Part shown: piece after piece, positions 17,121 through 26,093 of the stretch
Layout of the letters: each line of letters opens with the position of its first letter
How positions within the stretch are numbered: position 1 is the first letter of the stretch
Source: JAEUMD01 sp036768475
GTDB taxonomy: Bacteria > Pseudomonadota > Alphaproteobacteria > Rhizobiales > Hyphomicrobiaceae
Direction: 5' to 3'
Assembly: GCA_036768475.1 (NCBI GenBank)
Contig: DAIPMW010000010.1
Span: 1 to 64,000 of the forward strand
Length of the DNA: 64,000 nt
Position numbers and translations under genes: made by a program
Notes under the pieces: model-generated
The model's database searches: none
Told to the model about the DNA's origin: nothing
Seen by the model: only the letters and a program-made list of their open reading frames with translations

Positions 17121-17456
17121 ATGCCACACAATGGTTGGGGCCCATCGGGCCGACACCTGCTCCGACCGCGCCGTCCTGAACGTGCGCTCGCAATCGCCGT
17201 GCTTGGCGTCGTGCTGTTCCTGAAGCCGTTCCTCGGCATATTCGACAGGGGCGGCCAGGTGACGGTCTGGGGGGTGCCGCTTCTCTACGCTTACCTTTTC
17301 GCAGCATGGTCACTCGTCGTCGTTCTCACTGCGGTCGTCATGGAAAGTCGTGCAGAGCATGCGCCGCACGGCTCGGAGGAGGATCTGTCCGGCTCGGGGG
17401 GCTCGCCGGCGAACGCCGGCCCGGTCGAGCATCCGGCATACCCTAAACCGAAATGA
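17121..17456 (+). CDS. Small two-helix membrane protein upstream of the CrbS-like kinase
   Basis: A 111-residue protein with two hydrophobic segments (about 22-42 and 52-74), a basic N terminus and a proline/glycine-rich polar C terminus. It ends ten bases before the kinase gene and should be co-transcribed with it. No family is recognised. Small membrane proteins are often found beside transporter-like kinases, but any role here is inference. Confidence 0.65.
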   Translation: MPHNGWGPSGRHLLRPRRPERALAIAVLGVVLFLKPFLGIFDRGGQVTVWGVPLLYAYLFAAWSLVVVLTAVVMESRAEHAPHGSEEDLSGSGGSPANAGPVEHPAYPKPK

Positions 17457-17466
17457 GGGATGAACG

Positions 17467-20244
17467 ATGCTGTCGACATGGATCGTTCTGACGACGTCCC
17501 TAACCTACCTGCTGGCCTTGTTCGGCGTTGCCCACTATGCCGACCGCATCGCCAAGTCGGGACGGCGACAAAATCTCATTTCAAATCCCTATATCTACTC
17601 CCTTTCGATCGCAGTCTATTGCACCAGCTGGACCTTTTACGGCAGCGTCGGCCGGGCCGCCACGTCGGGCGTCGGCTTCCTGCCGATCTATCTCGGCCCC
17701 ACGATCGTGTTCACCGCGGGCTGGTTCGTGCTGCGCAAGATCCTGAGGATCTGCAAGAGGCAGCGCATCACGTCAATCGCGGATTTCATCGCCTCTCGAT
17801 ATGGCAAGAGCCAGCTCATCGCAGGCGTCGTCTCCATCATTACGGTTGTCGTTATCATTCCCTATATATCCCTGCAGTTGAAGGCCGTGGCGGTTAGCTT
17901 CGGCGTCGTTCTGGCGAGGGATACACAATCGGCGGCTGCGGGTGGACTGGGCGCCTACGACATCGCCATGCTCGTCACACTGGTCCTTGCGGCTTTCGCC
18001 GTTCTGTTCGGCACGCGCCATATCGAGGCGACTGAGCATCATGCCGGCATGGTCGTGGCAATCGCCGTGGAATCGGTCGTCAAGCTCATCGCCTTCCTGG
18101 TGGTTGGTGCATTCGTCACATTCGGCCTGTTCAACGGGTTTGGCGATCTGTTCGCCAAGGCCGCGTCGCATCCGGAGCTCGCCAAACTGACAACGATGGA
18201 GACCGCGGGAACCAACTGGTTGACGCTGATCCTTCTGTCGATGGCGGCGATCTTGTGCCTGCCAAGGCAGTTCCAGGTGACATTTGTGGAGAACACCGAC
18301 GAGAACCACCTGACGCGGGCGACGTGGCTGTTTCCGCTCTACCTTCTGGCGATCAATATCTTCGTCCTGCCGATCGCGTTCGGAGGACACCTGATCTTCG
18401 GCAGCTCGGGGATCGACGCGGATACCTATGTACTGGCCTTGCCGCTCAGCGCCGGCCGGCCGATGTTGACGCTGTTCGTGCTGATCGGCGGTCTGTCGGC
18501 GGCAGCCGCCATGGTGATCGTGGCGACGATCGCCCTGTCCACGATGGTTTGCAACGACCTCGTCATGCCGGCGCTGTTCCGCGTCATGGAGAAGCGACTG
18601 GCGGGACGGCGCGACCTTACCTCACTCCTGCTCAACATTCGCAGGTCGGCGATCTTCCTGATCCTGCTGCTGGCCTATCTTTATCTCGCGGCGGCCGGCG
18701 AAACCTATCATCTCGTGACGATCGGGCTCGTGTCATTCTGCGGCGCAGCGCAGCTCGCGCCGGTGATGTTGTTTGCGCTCTTCTGGCGCGGGGGCACGCG
18801 GAATGCTGCATTCGCCGGACTTACGGCGGGCTTCTCCATATGGTTCTACACGCTGTTCCTGCCATCGTTCGCCAAATCGGATCTGCTCCCGCAGAGCTTC
18901 ATCAATGAAGGGCCTTTCGGACTCGCTCTGCTGAAACCCTACGCCCTGTTCGGACTGGAGGGTCTCGATACAATCTCACACTCACTGTTCTGGAGCATGG
19001 TGTTCAACGTTGGCGCGTTCCTGATCTTTGCCCTTTATGGGCGCCAATCGCGCATCGAGCGCATCCAGGCGACTGTGTTCGTCGAGGCCTTCAGCGAGCA
19101 GCAGCCGCGCATGCTGGGGGCACCTCATCTGGAACGCGGCGGAGCGAGCGTCGAGGGCCTCCGTCAGGTCGCCGTCAAGTTCGTCGGCGAGGAGCGCGCG
19201 GCGGAGGCATTCAAAGCGCACGCAAGTTACCTCGGCCTGGCTTCCGAGCGAGAGCTTCATGTGGATACCGGCCTCATGCGGCTGGTCGAGCGGCTGGTGG
19301 CGGGCAGCATCGGCGCGGCCTCAGCGCGAGCCGTGATGGCCTCGGCAGTCAAGGCCGACCAGGTCAGTCTGGAAGAAATCATGGAGATCCTCGACGAGAC
19401 CTCACACGTGCTCGAGTACTCGCGACAGCTGGAGCAGAAGTCGAATGAGCTGGAGATCGCCAGCCGCGAGCTGAAGGCGGCGAACGATCAACTGCGCGAG
19501 GCGGACCGGCTCAAGGACGAGTTCATGTCGACGGTGAGCCACGAGCTGAGAACACCTCTCACCTCAATCCGGTCCTTCTCGGAGATCCTCCAGGACGATC
19601 CCCACATGCCTGCCGAGCAGCGCAACGCGTTCCTGGACATCATCGTGTCGGAAAGCGAGCGGCTGACGCGTCTTATCAATCAGGTGCTCGACCTCGCCAA
19701 GATCGAGGCTGGCCAAATGCAATGGCGCATTCGCGATATCGAAGTCGGCGCCATCTTGCGCGAAGCAGCAGCTTCCCTGACGCCGATCTTCAATCGTGAC
19801 GACGTCGCACTGGAGGTTTCGCAGGTGCCTGACGACCTGCCACCTGTCCGCGCCGATGGCGACCGCCTGATCCAGGTGATGATCAACCTGATCTCCAATG
19901 CGGAGAAGTTCTGCCCCAAACCCGGCGGGCATGTCGAGGTCGTCGTGCGCCGCGAGAATGGGATGGCGCGCATCTCCGTTATCGATAACGGTCCGGGGAT
20001 TCCGGAGGCGGACCGCGAGGCGATCTTCGACAAGTTCTATCAGGTGAAGGATCGGGGCATGGGGGACGGAAACCCACTGGGCACCGGCACGGGCCTGGGA
20101 CTTGCAATCTCGGAGCGTATCGTGAGCCAGTTCGGCGGGCGCATCTGGGTGGAGGCACGCGCTGACGGCAAAGCCGGTTCGGAATTCACATTCACGGTTC
20201 CGTTGTCGACCGGATTGGAAATTCCCGATGTTCGTGTCTCGTGA
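17467..20244 (+). CDS. crbS: Transporter-like sensor histidine kinase (CrbS/MxtR type)
   Basis: A hybrid of a sodium:solute symporter and a histidine kinase. The first 530 or so residues form about 13 membrane helices of the SSS fold. A linker and coiled coil follow, then HisKA with H692 (STVSHELRTPLTSIRSFSEI), and an ATPase domain with N box NLISNAEKFC, G1 DNGPGIPEADRE and G2 GTGTGLGLAI. Proteins of this architecture (CrbS, MxtR) control acetate uptake and acetyl-CoA synthetase through a LuxR-type regulator. Here the kinase lies beside the acetate-type symporter module. A LuxR-type response regulator of the right kind sits 20 kb away at 40017. Gene symbol is by analogy. Confidence 0.87.
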   Translation: MLSTWIVLTTSLTYLLALFGVAHYADRIAKSGRRQNLISNPYIYSLSIAVYCTSWTFYGSVGRAATSGVGFLPIYLGPTIVFTAGWFVLRKILRICKRQRITSIADFIASRYGKSQLIAGVVSIITVVVIIPYISLQLKAVAVSFGVVLARDTQSAAAGGLGAYDIAMLVTLVLAAFAVLFGTRHIEATEHHAGMVVAIAVESVVKLIAFLVVGAFVTFGLFNGFGDLFAKAASHPELAKLTTMETAGTNWLTLILLSMAAILCLPRQFQVTFVENTDENHLTRATWLFPLYLLAINIFVLPIAFGGHLIFGSSGIDADTYVLALPLSAGRPMLTLFVLIGGLSAAAAMVIVATIALSTMVCNDLVMPALFRVMEKRLAGRRDLTSLLLNIRRSAIFLILLLAYLYLAAAGETYHLVTIGLVSFCGAAQLAPVMLFALFWRGGTRNAAFAGLTAGFSIWFYTLFLPSFAKSDLLPQSFINEGPFGLALLKPYALFGLEGLDTISHSLFWSMVFNVGAFLIFALYGRQSRIERIQATVFVEAFSEQQPRMLGAPHLERGGASVEGLRQVAVKFVGEERAAEAFKAHASYLGLASERELHVDTGLMRLVERLVAGSIGAASARAVMASAVKADQVSLEEIMEILDETSHVLEYSRQLEQKSNELEIASRELKAANDQLREADRLKDEFMSTVSHELRTPLTSIRSFSEILQDDPHMPAEQRNAFLDIIVSESERLTRLINQVLDLAKIEAGQMQWRIRDIEVGAILREAAASLTPIFNRDDVALEVSQVPDDLPPVRADGDRLIQVMINLISNAEKFCPKPGGHVEVVVRRENGMARISVIDNGPGIPEADREAIFDKFYQVKDRGMGDGNPLGTGTGLGLAISERIVSQFGGRIWVEARADGKAGSEFTFTVPLSTGLEIPDVRVS

Positions 20245-20278
20245 TGCGGGCATTTTTGAACGGGCACGCGGCTCAGCA

Positions 20279-20349
20279 TCAGAGCTTGCGCAGGCCCGCT
20301 TCTGATTGAATCATGTGAACCGCTGCGCACTTCAGCTAAACAGCGCTAG
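20279..20349. repeat. Chimeric repeat joining family A and family B sequence
   Basis: The first half (AGAGCTTGCGCAGG to TTCTGATTGAATCATG) resembles the left end of family A copies at 32809 and 56470. The second half (TGAACCGCTGCGCACTTCAG then CTAAACAGCGCTAG) is the right arm of family B. Its final CTA is the stop codon, on the minus strand, of the MatR-like gene. Confidence 0.6.
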
Positions 20350-21011
20350 GCCGACTGGCGCGACTTGTAGTTCAGAGACGCAACGAGGTCGGTAAATCTC
20401 TCGCCTTGCACGACGACATGCGCATGCAGTGCATCCGCGGCCTCCTCCGGATCACCGGAGATTATCGCGGCCACGATACGCTCGTGCTCGCGCTGCGAGA
20501 CGTGTAACCGGTTGCGGACGCGGAGTTGCAGGCGCCGGAAGGGGGCCAGCCGCTTGTGGAGGAGCAGCGCCTGATCGGCGAGAAACGCGTTGCCGCTGCC
20601 TTTGTAAATGGCTCGATGGAATCTCTCGTTCTCGTAGTAGTAGGCGTCGGGATCTCCATTCTCGGCGGCCTCCGCACAAGCCTGGAGTGTTTCCACCAGC
20701 TCCTTCTCGCTCTCATCGGTCAGTCGCCGGGCCGCCAGACGACCACACATTGCCTCCAGCTCGGCCATCACCTCGAACATCTCCATGAGGCTCTTGGGAT
20801 CAGGCGACGAGACAATTGCGCCGCGGTACGGCCGCAGCTCAACGAGGCCCTGCGCGGCGAGTTGAAGGAGCATCTCGCGAATGGGCGTACGCGAGACGCC
20901 GAAACGCGCAGCAAGCGAGGCTTCGTCCAGCCGCGCACCGGGCGCCAGGCGGCCGGTGGCGACGTCGTCCTCGAGTTGCTCTATGTAACCTGTTGCACCC
21001 CTCTTCTTCAT
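20346..21011 (-). CDS. matR: GntR-family regulator of the malonate operon (FCD domain, MatR-like)
   Basis: A 221-residue FadR/FCD-type regulator. The N-terminal winged helix includes LAARFGVSRTPIREMLLQLA and a C-terminal all-helical FCD domain follows (EMFEVMAELEAMCGRLAARR onward, with His residues in NERFHRAIY and SQREHERI). The ATG at 21011 is preceded by AGGAGTGCC; longer in-frame starts lack a site. It is divergent from the TRAP transporter and malonyl-CoA synthetase genes, with a TTGTATACAA palindrome in between that resembles the reported MatR operator. Malonate is the inferred effector. Confidence 0.85.
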   Translation of the reverse strand: MKKRGATGYIEQLEDDVATGRLAPGARLDEASLAARFGVSRTPIREMLLQLAAQGLVELRPYRGAIVSSPDPKSLMEMFEVMAELEAMCGRLAARRLTDESEKELVETLQACAEAAENGDPDAYYYENERFHRAIYKGSGNAFLADQALLLHKRLAPFRRLQLRVRNRLHVSQREHERIVAAIISGDPEEAADALHAHVVVQGERFTDLVASLNYKSRQSA

Positions 21012-21176
21012 GGCACTCCTTCGCGCGCAGCACTTTTCTAGCCGCGCCTCGCTCACCAATTCGACCAACGCCATTGCACGAGACGCTGATCCGTGCACGT
21101 CTAGTTATGAGCCAAGCACCACAAAAAGCGGCCATCGGCCTGGTGACGACCAAAGTATATAATAATGAGCGGCATT

Positions 21177-21186
21177 TTGTATACAA
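21177..21186. promoter_or_regulatory. MatR-type operator candidate
   Basis: TTGTATACAA is a perfect ten-base palindrome in the divergent region between the GntR gene and the TRAP operon. From memory, the MatR site described in Rhizobium contains TTGTATACA. A TTGACA hexamer at 21192-21197 lies right beside it, so a bound repressor would overlap a promoter reading into the operon. I could not identify a good -10 box. Confidence 0.6.
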
Positions 21187-21313
21187 TTTGTTTGACATTG
21201 CATTCAGATGCATGTTTTGAGTTGGTTATACGCTCTCTGGAGAAAGAGCGGATGTTCCAACCGCAGAGCGTGCCCGGCAAGACCGGGAGCCATTGCCATC
21301 ATGGAGGAAACCG

Positions 21314-22315
21314 ATGAAAGCGATCAAAAGCGCAGCTCTTTTCGGAGCCGCTGCTATTTCACTCACATTCGCGGCACCGCTCAGCGCGGAGACTGTTCTG
21401 AAGGCCTCGCATCAGTGGCCGGGCGGCAAGGGCGACGCGCGCGACGAGATGGTGCAGATGATCGCGCGCGAGGTGGAGAAGGCCAACGTCGGCCTCAAGA
21501 TCCAGGTTTATCCGGGTGCCTCTCTTGTGAAGCCCAAGGAACAGTGGGGCGCACTGACCAAGGGCCAGATCGACATCGCCGCCTTCCCGCTCGATTACGC
21601 ATCCGGACGTCATGCCGAATTCTCTGCCACGCTGATGCCCGGTCTGGTACGCAATCACGAGCGTGCCCAGCGCATGAACAACTCAGACTTCATGAAAGAC
21701 ATCAAGGCGATCATCGAAAAGGCCGGCGTGAAGGTCATCTCCGATGCATGGCTGGCTGGTGCATTCGCCTCCAAGAAGGACTGCATCACATCACCCGATA
21801 CCATCAAGGGCCAGGTCACCCGCGCGGCGGGTCCCGCCTTCGAGCAGATGCTTGTTGCCGCGGGCGCATCGATCTCGTCGATGCCGTCGTCCGAAATCTA
21901 CACCGGCATGCAGACCGGAGTTCTCGACGCGGCCAATACCTCGTCCGGTTCGTTTGTCTCCTATCGCCTCTACGAGCAGGTCTCGTGCCTGACCGCTCCC
22001 GGCGCCAACGCGCTGTGGTTCATGTATGAACCGATCCTGATGTCCAAGCGCACCTTCGACAGCCTGACTCCCGAGCAGCAGAAGGCGATCATGGAAGCCG
22101 GCAAGAAGGCGGAAGAATACTTCCTCGGCGAAGCCAAGAAGCTCGACGACAAGATGGTCGACGTCTTCAAGAAGGCCGGCGTCAAGATCTCAGAAATGTC
22201 GAAAGAGGACTACGATGCCTGGCTCGATATCGCCAAGAAGAGCTCTTACAAGCAGTTTGCCGAGAAGGTTCCGAACGGCCAGCAGCTGATCGACAAAGCA
22301 TTGGCGGTCAAATAA
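21314..22315 (+). CDS. TRAP transporter substrate-binding protein DctP (probable malonate)
   Basis: Periplasmic solute-binding component of a tripartite TRAP transporter. A Sec signal peptide covers residues 1-25 (cleavage near SAE), followed by a DctP-fold protein of full length (333 residues) with typical blocks TVLKASHQWPGGKG at the mature start and GTKLRAAGP-like GQVTRAAGPAFEQML. The ATG at 21314 follows GGAGGAAACC. It is the first gene of an operon with the small and large membrane subunits and a MatB-like ligase, which suggests malonate or a related dicarboxylate as substrate. Six residues of extra N terminus from an earlier start (21293) are unlikely. Confidence 0.9.
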   Translation: MKAIKSAALFGAAAISLTFAAPLSAETVLKASHQWPGGKGDARDEMVQMIAREVEKANVGLKIQVYPGASLVKPKEQWGALTKGQIDIAAFPLDYASGRHAEFSATLMPGLVRNHERAQRMNNSDFMKDIKAIIEKAGVKVISDAWLAGAFASKKDCITSPDTIKGQVTRAAGPAFEQMLVAAGASISSMPSSEIYTGMQTGVLDAANTSSGSFVSYRLYEQVSCLTAPGANALWFMYEPILMSKRTFDSLTPEQQKAIMEAGKKAEEYFLGEAKKLDDKMVDVFKKAGVKISEMSKEDYDAWLDIAKKSSYKQFAEKVPNGQQLIDKALAVK

Positions 22316-22355
22316 CCTGCCACCGTATTATCAACGCACACACGTTGACGAACTC

Positions 22356-22383
22356 GAACCGGAGCGGCGCCCCGCTCCGGTTC
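22356..22383 (+). terminator. Intra-operon hairpin after the binding-protein gene
   Basis: GAACCGGAGCGG and CCGCTCCGGTTC form a perfect 12-bp stem with a four-base loop. No T-run follows, and the operon genes continue 40 bases on. Such hairpins after binding-protein genes usually stabilise the upstream mRNA and lower downstream expression. Confidence 0.55.
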
Positions 22384-22421
22384 CCAAGCTCAGAACCTAG
22401 CTAAATCCAAGGAGGCTCGCG

Positions 22422-22949
22422 ATGCGCCTATTCATTCGCGCCGTCGATCGCATGTCCGAGGTGCTCGGCGTGTTGTCGATGCTGCTGTTGGCCTCCTCCG
22501 TTCTGGTGGTCTGCCAGATGATCCTCATGCGCTACGTGTTCCGCGCCTCCACAGTGTGGCAGACGGAATACGTGGTCTATTCGATCGTGGCCGCCACCTT
22601 CCTCGGCTCCTCCTACGTGCTGCTTCACCGCGGCCATGTGGGCGTCGATCTGTTGCCGACGATGCTGGGGGGCAATGGCAAGTTTGCGCTGGAAATGCTG
22701 GGCGGACTCATCTCACTGGCCTTTTGTGCCGTGCTGGCCTACTCGGGCTGGATCTACTTCCACGAAGCCTGGTCGCTCAACTGGACCACCGATACGGTGT
22801 GGGCATTGCCGCTGTGGATACCGCTCCTCCCTTTGCCCGTCGGCATCGGCGCGCTGTGCCTGCAATACATTGCAGAACTGGTCAAACTGGCGGAAGGCAG
22901 CTCCAACCTGACTGCGTCCGAGCTCAGCGTCATCAGGGAGAATGAGTGA
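22422..22949 (+). CDS. TRAP transporter small permease subunit DctQ
   Basis: The 175-residue DctQ component with four membrane helices; it links the binding protein to the large permease. Recognisable features are the N-terminal LFIRAVDRMSEVLGVLSMLLL block, the second helix with QMILMRYVFRAST, and RGHVGVDLLPTML. The site AAGGAGG lies just before the ATG. Its stop codon overlaps the start of the DctM gene. Confidence 0.9.
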   Translation: MRLFIRAVDRMSEVLGVLSMLLLASSVLVVCQMILMRYVFRASTVWQTEYVVYSIVAATFLGSSYVLLHRGHVGVDLLPTMLGGNGKFALEMLGGLISLAFCAVLAYSGWIYFHEAWSLNWTTDTVWALPLWIPLLPLPVGIGALCLQYIAELVKLAEGSSNLTASELSVIRENE

Positions 22950-24265
22950 TGGGTCCCCTCGAAATCGGCCTGCTCGTCCTCCTCGCCCTTCTCGTTCTTC
23001 TTGCCACCGGCATGCCGATCGCCTTCGCGCTCGGCGCCGTCTCGGTTGCCACGCTATTGATCACCGATGGTAGCCGGTCACTGTTGACACTGGGCGAGAC
23101 CTTCTTCGGCGGGCTGAATTCATTCGGCCTTGTCTCGATCCCGATGTTCATCCTGATGGGTGCAGCCGTCGCATCGAGCCCAGCGGGCAAGGATCTCTAC
23201 GCCGCGCTCGACCGCTGGCTGAACCGTGTCCCGGGAGGCCTCGTGCTTTCCAATCTCGGCGCCTGCTCGATCTTCGCGGCGCTGTCGGGCTCATCTCCCG
23301 CGACCTGTGCGGCCATCGGCAAGATGGGCATCCCGGAGATGCGGAACCGCGGCTACCCGGCAAGCATCGCTACCGGCTCGATCGCGGCGGGGGGTACGCT
23401 CGGCATCCTCATTCCTCCCTCGATCACGATGATCGTCTACGGCATCGCGACCGAAACCTCGATCGGACGGCTATTCATCGCCGGCATCATCCCTGGCATC
23501 CTGCTCACTGCCCTGTTCATGGCATGGACACTCATCGCATGCCGCGCGAAAGGCATCGGCCTGTCCGATGTCACCCGCCGGTATTCACTGGCCGAAAAGC
23601 TTGAAATTCTGCCCCGTGTTCTGCCATTCCTGACAATCATCGCAGGTATCCTGTTCGTGCTCTACGGCGGCGTTGCAACGCCGTCGGAAGCGGCCGGCGC
23701 GGGCGCACTTTTCTGTCTCATTCTGGTAGTCGTCATCTACCGGATGTGGCAAGCCGGCCCGATCGTGCGCATGTTCCGCGACACGCTGCGCGAATCGATC
23801 ATGATCATGATGATCATCGGCGCCTCGGAGCTGTTTGCCTACACACTCTCATCGACATTCGTTACGCAGTCGATCGCGCAATGGATCTCCGGGCTCGACG
23901 TCAACAAATGGGTGTTGATGGCGATCATCAACCTGTTCCTGCTGGTTGCCGGTTTCTTCCTGCCACCCGTCGCGGTGATCTTGATGACGGCGCCGATCCT
24001 CTTGCCGATCATCACGCAGGCGGGGTTCGATCCCTATTGGTTCGCCGTGATCCTGACCATCAATATGGAAATCGGGCTCATCACGCCGCCGGTTGGCCTC
24101 AATCTATACGTGATCAACGGCATCGTGCCCGATGTTCCATTGTCCACCGTGCTGAAGGGCTCTCTGCCTTATGTTTTATGCATGGTTCTTGCGATCATCA
24201 TCCTGTGCATCTTCCCTGAGTTGGCGACCTGGCTCCCCGATCAGCTGATGGGCAAGGGTATCTGA
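22949..24265 (+). CDS. TRAP transporter large permease subunit DctM
   Basis: The 438-residue channel-forming subunit with about 12 membrane helices. Family motifs include LGLTGMPIAFALG-like LLATGMPIAFALGAVS near residue 18, SIPMFILMGAAVASS near 62, the SGSSPATCAAIGKMGIPEM block, and NLFLLVAGFFLPPVAVILM near 330. The ATG at 22949 overlaps the dctQ stop codon. Substrate inferred as malonate from the neighbouring ligase and regulator. Confidence 0.92.
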   Translation: MGPLEIGLLVLLALLVLLATGMPIAFALGAVSVATLLITDGSRSLLTLGETFFGGLNSFGLVSIPMFILMGAAVASSPAGKDLYAALDRWLNRVPGGLVLSNLGACSIFAALSGSSPATCAAIGKMGIPEMRNRGYPASIATGSIAAGGTLGILIPPSITMIVYGIATETSIGRLFIAGIIPGILLTALFMAWTLIACRAKGIGLSDVTRRYSLAEKLEILPRVLPFLTIIAGILFVLYGGVATPSEAAGAGALFCLILVVVIYRMWQAGPIVRMFRDTLRESIMIMMIIGASELFAYTLSSTFVTQSIAQWISGLDVNKWVLMAIINLFLLVAGFFLPPVAVILMTAPILLPIITQAGFDPYWFAVILTINMEIGLITPPVGLNLYVINGIVPDVPLSTVLKGSLPYVLCMVLAIIILCIFPELATWLPDQLMGKGI

Positions 24266-24315
24266 CGAACATCACATTCGACGCAACTTGAACGATCAAC
24301 TCCGAATGAATTGCC

Positions 24316-25836
24316 ATGTCTGAAGCTCACGATCTCTACAGTCAGTTGTCCCGCCACTGGACCGAGCCGCAAAAGGCATTCCTGCGCCTGATCGACGGCA
24401 GCTCGATCACCTATCAGGATGTCGTCGATGGCTCGGCCCGGATCGCAAATGTTCTGGTCGGGGCCGGGGTGAAGCCCGGCGACCGTGTTGCGGTGCAGAC
24501 CGACAAGTCGCCCGAAGCGATCCTGCTCTATCTGGCGTGTCTGCGCGCTGGAGCAATCTACTTGCCGCTCAACACGGCCTACACGTTGTCCGAACTCGAG
24601 TACTTCTTTACCGATGCAGAACCGACGGCCATCGTGGTGCGACCCGCCAAGGAGAAGGAACTCGTCGAGCTCTCCAGTCGCCTAGGCATCAAGAATGTCT
24701 TCACGCTCGGCACAAACCGCGACGGCAACCTCATGGATCGGTCCGCCGGAGCATCAACGCAGTTCACCAACGTCCCCCGCGAATCCAATGACGTTGCCGC
24801 CATTCTTTACACGTCAGGAACCACCGGCCGCTCCAAGGGCGCGATGCTGACGCATGAGAACCTCGCCTCCAACGCCGAAACACTCGGGACGATCTGGCGT
24901 TTCACCGCCGATGACGTGCTGATCCATGCGCTGCCGATCTTCCACGTCCACGGGCTCTTCACGGCTACCAACATCATCCTGTGGGCAAACGGGTCGATGT
25001 TCTTCCTGCCCAAATTCGACACCGACGAAATCTTCCGCGTCATGCCCCAGGCCACAGCCATGATGGGTGTCCCGACATTCTACGTGCGCCTGCTTCAGGA
25101 CGACCGGCTCACGCGCGAGGCAACGCGCCATATGCGGCTATTCGTGTCGGGTTCGGCACCGCTGCTGGCCGAGACACACCGCGCCTTCACGCAGCGCACC
25201 GGCCTCAACATTCTCGAACGCTACGGCATGACCGAGACGGGCATGAACACATCCAACCCCTACGATGGAGACCGGGTGCCCGGCGCCGTCGGCTTCCCGC
25301 TGCCGGGTGTCTCATTGCGCATCACCGATCCGGAGACCGGCGCCGTTCTGGATACCGACCAGATCGGCATGATCGAAGTGAAGGGACCGAACGTCTTCAA
25401 GGGTTATTGGCGCATGCCGGAGAAGACCGCATCTGAATTCAAGCCCGATGGATTCTTCATCACCGGCGACCTCGGCAAGATCGACAAGGACGGCTACGTC
25501 CACATCGTCGGCCGCGGCAAGGACCTCGTCATCTCAGGGGGCTACAACGTCTATCCCAAGGAGATCGAAAACGAGATCGACGCCATACCAGGCGTTACCG
25601 AAAGCGCTGTCATCGGGTTGCCGCACGCGGATTTCGGCGAAGGCGTCACCGCCGTTATCGTTCCGGAGCCAAGCGCCAGCCTCTCGGAAGCTGACGTCGT
25701 CGGGGCAATCAAAGGCAAACTCGCTGCCTTCAAGGTGCCCAAGCGGGTGTTGTTCGTCGATGCTCTGCCGCGCAACAGCATGGGCAAGGTGCAAAAGAAC
25801 GTTCTGCGTGACACGTATTCGGACCTGTATTCGTAA
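24316..25836 (+). CDS. matB: Malonyl-CoA synthetase (MatB-like acyl-CoA ligase)
   Basis: ANL-superfamily enzyme that activates malonate (or methylmalonate) to its CoA thioester through an acyl-adenylate. At 506 residues it is the size of MatB. The AMP-binding motif ILYTSGTTGRSKGAM lies near residue 157, the second signature ERYGMTETGMNTSNPY near 297, ITGDLGKIDKDGYVHIVGR near 373, and the C-terminal catalytic Lys in NSMGKVQKN. Residues PIFHVHGLFTATN match MatB enzymes. It follows the TRAP transporter genes and a MatR-like regulator, which supports malonate. No malonyl-CoA decarboxylase (matA) is found in the operon or window, unlike the rhizobial gene sets. Confidence 0.87.
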   Translation: MSEAHDLYSQLSRHWTEPQKAFLRLIDGSSITYQDVVDGSARIANVLVGAGVKPGDRVAVQTDKSPEAILLYLACLRAGAIYLPLNTAYTLSELEYFFTDAEPTAIVVRPAKEKELVELSSRLGIKNVFTLGTNRDGNLMDRSAGASTQFTNVPRESNDVAAILYTSGTTGRSKGAMLTHENLASNAETLGTIWRFTADDVLIHALPIFHVHGLFTATNIILWANGSMFFLPKFDTDEIFRVMPQATAMMGVPTFYVRLLQDDRLTREATRHMRLFVSGSAPLLAETHRAFTQRTGLNILERYGMTETGMNTSNPYDGDRVPGAVGFPLPGVSLRITDPETGAVLDTDQIGMIEVKGPNVFKGYWRMPEKTASEFKPDGFFITGDLGKIDKDGYVHIVGRGKDLVISGGYNVYPKEIENEIDAIPGVTESAVIGLPHADFGEGVTAVIVPEPSASLSEADVVGAIKGKLAAFKVPKRVLFVDALPRNSMGKVQKNVLRDTYSDLYS

Positions 25837-25963
25837 AGGCCGTGGCGCAGCGTGGACCGGCTCGGAGGGCGCCGGTTGGCGCTTAATCTGATTGCAACCG
25901 GGTGACATCGCGACGGAACCGCAAAAGCCGGTGCGCATGACTGCAATCGAAAAATAATACCGG

Positions 25964-26093
25964 CTAGAGCCTGATCGGACCTATATGGAAGCGCAACTGC
26001 TTCCATCGAGGCCGTGATTGAGGCTCTCAAACAAAGAGATAGACTAGGCCACAACGGCCAGACGTGATGCCATCAAAACCTGACCTGCTCTAG
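25964..26093. repeat. Dispersed repeat family A, full-length copy
   Basis: About 130 bases, starting CTAGAGCCTGATCGG and ending CCTGACCTGCTCTAG. Inside are TGGAAGCGCAACTGCTTCCA (a hairpin), GAGGCCGTGATTGAGGCTC and CAAACAAAGAGATAGA. The same blocks in the same order recur at 38459, and in inverted order at 32809 and 56470. The terminal CTA provides the stop codon of the coiled-coil gene on the minus strand. Confidence 0.85.
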
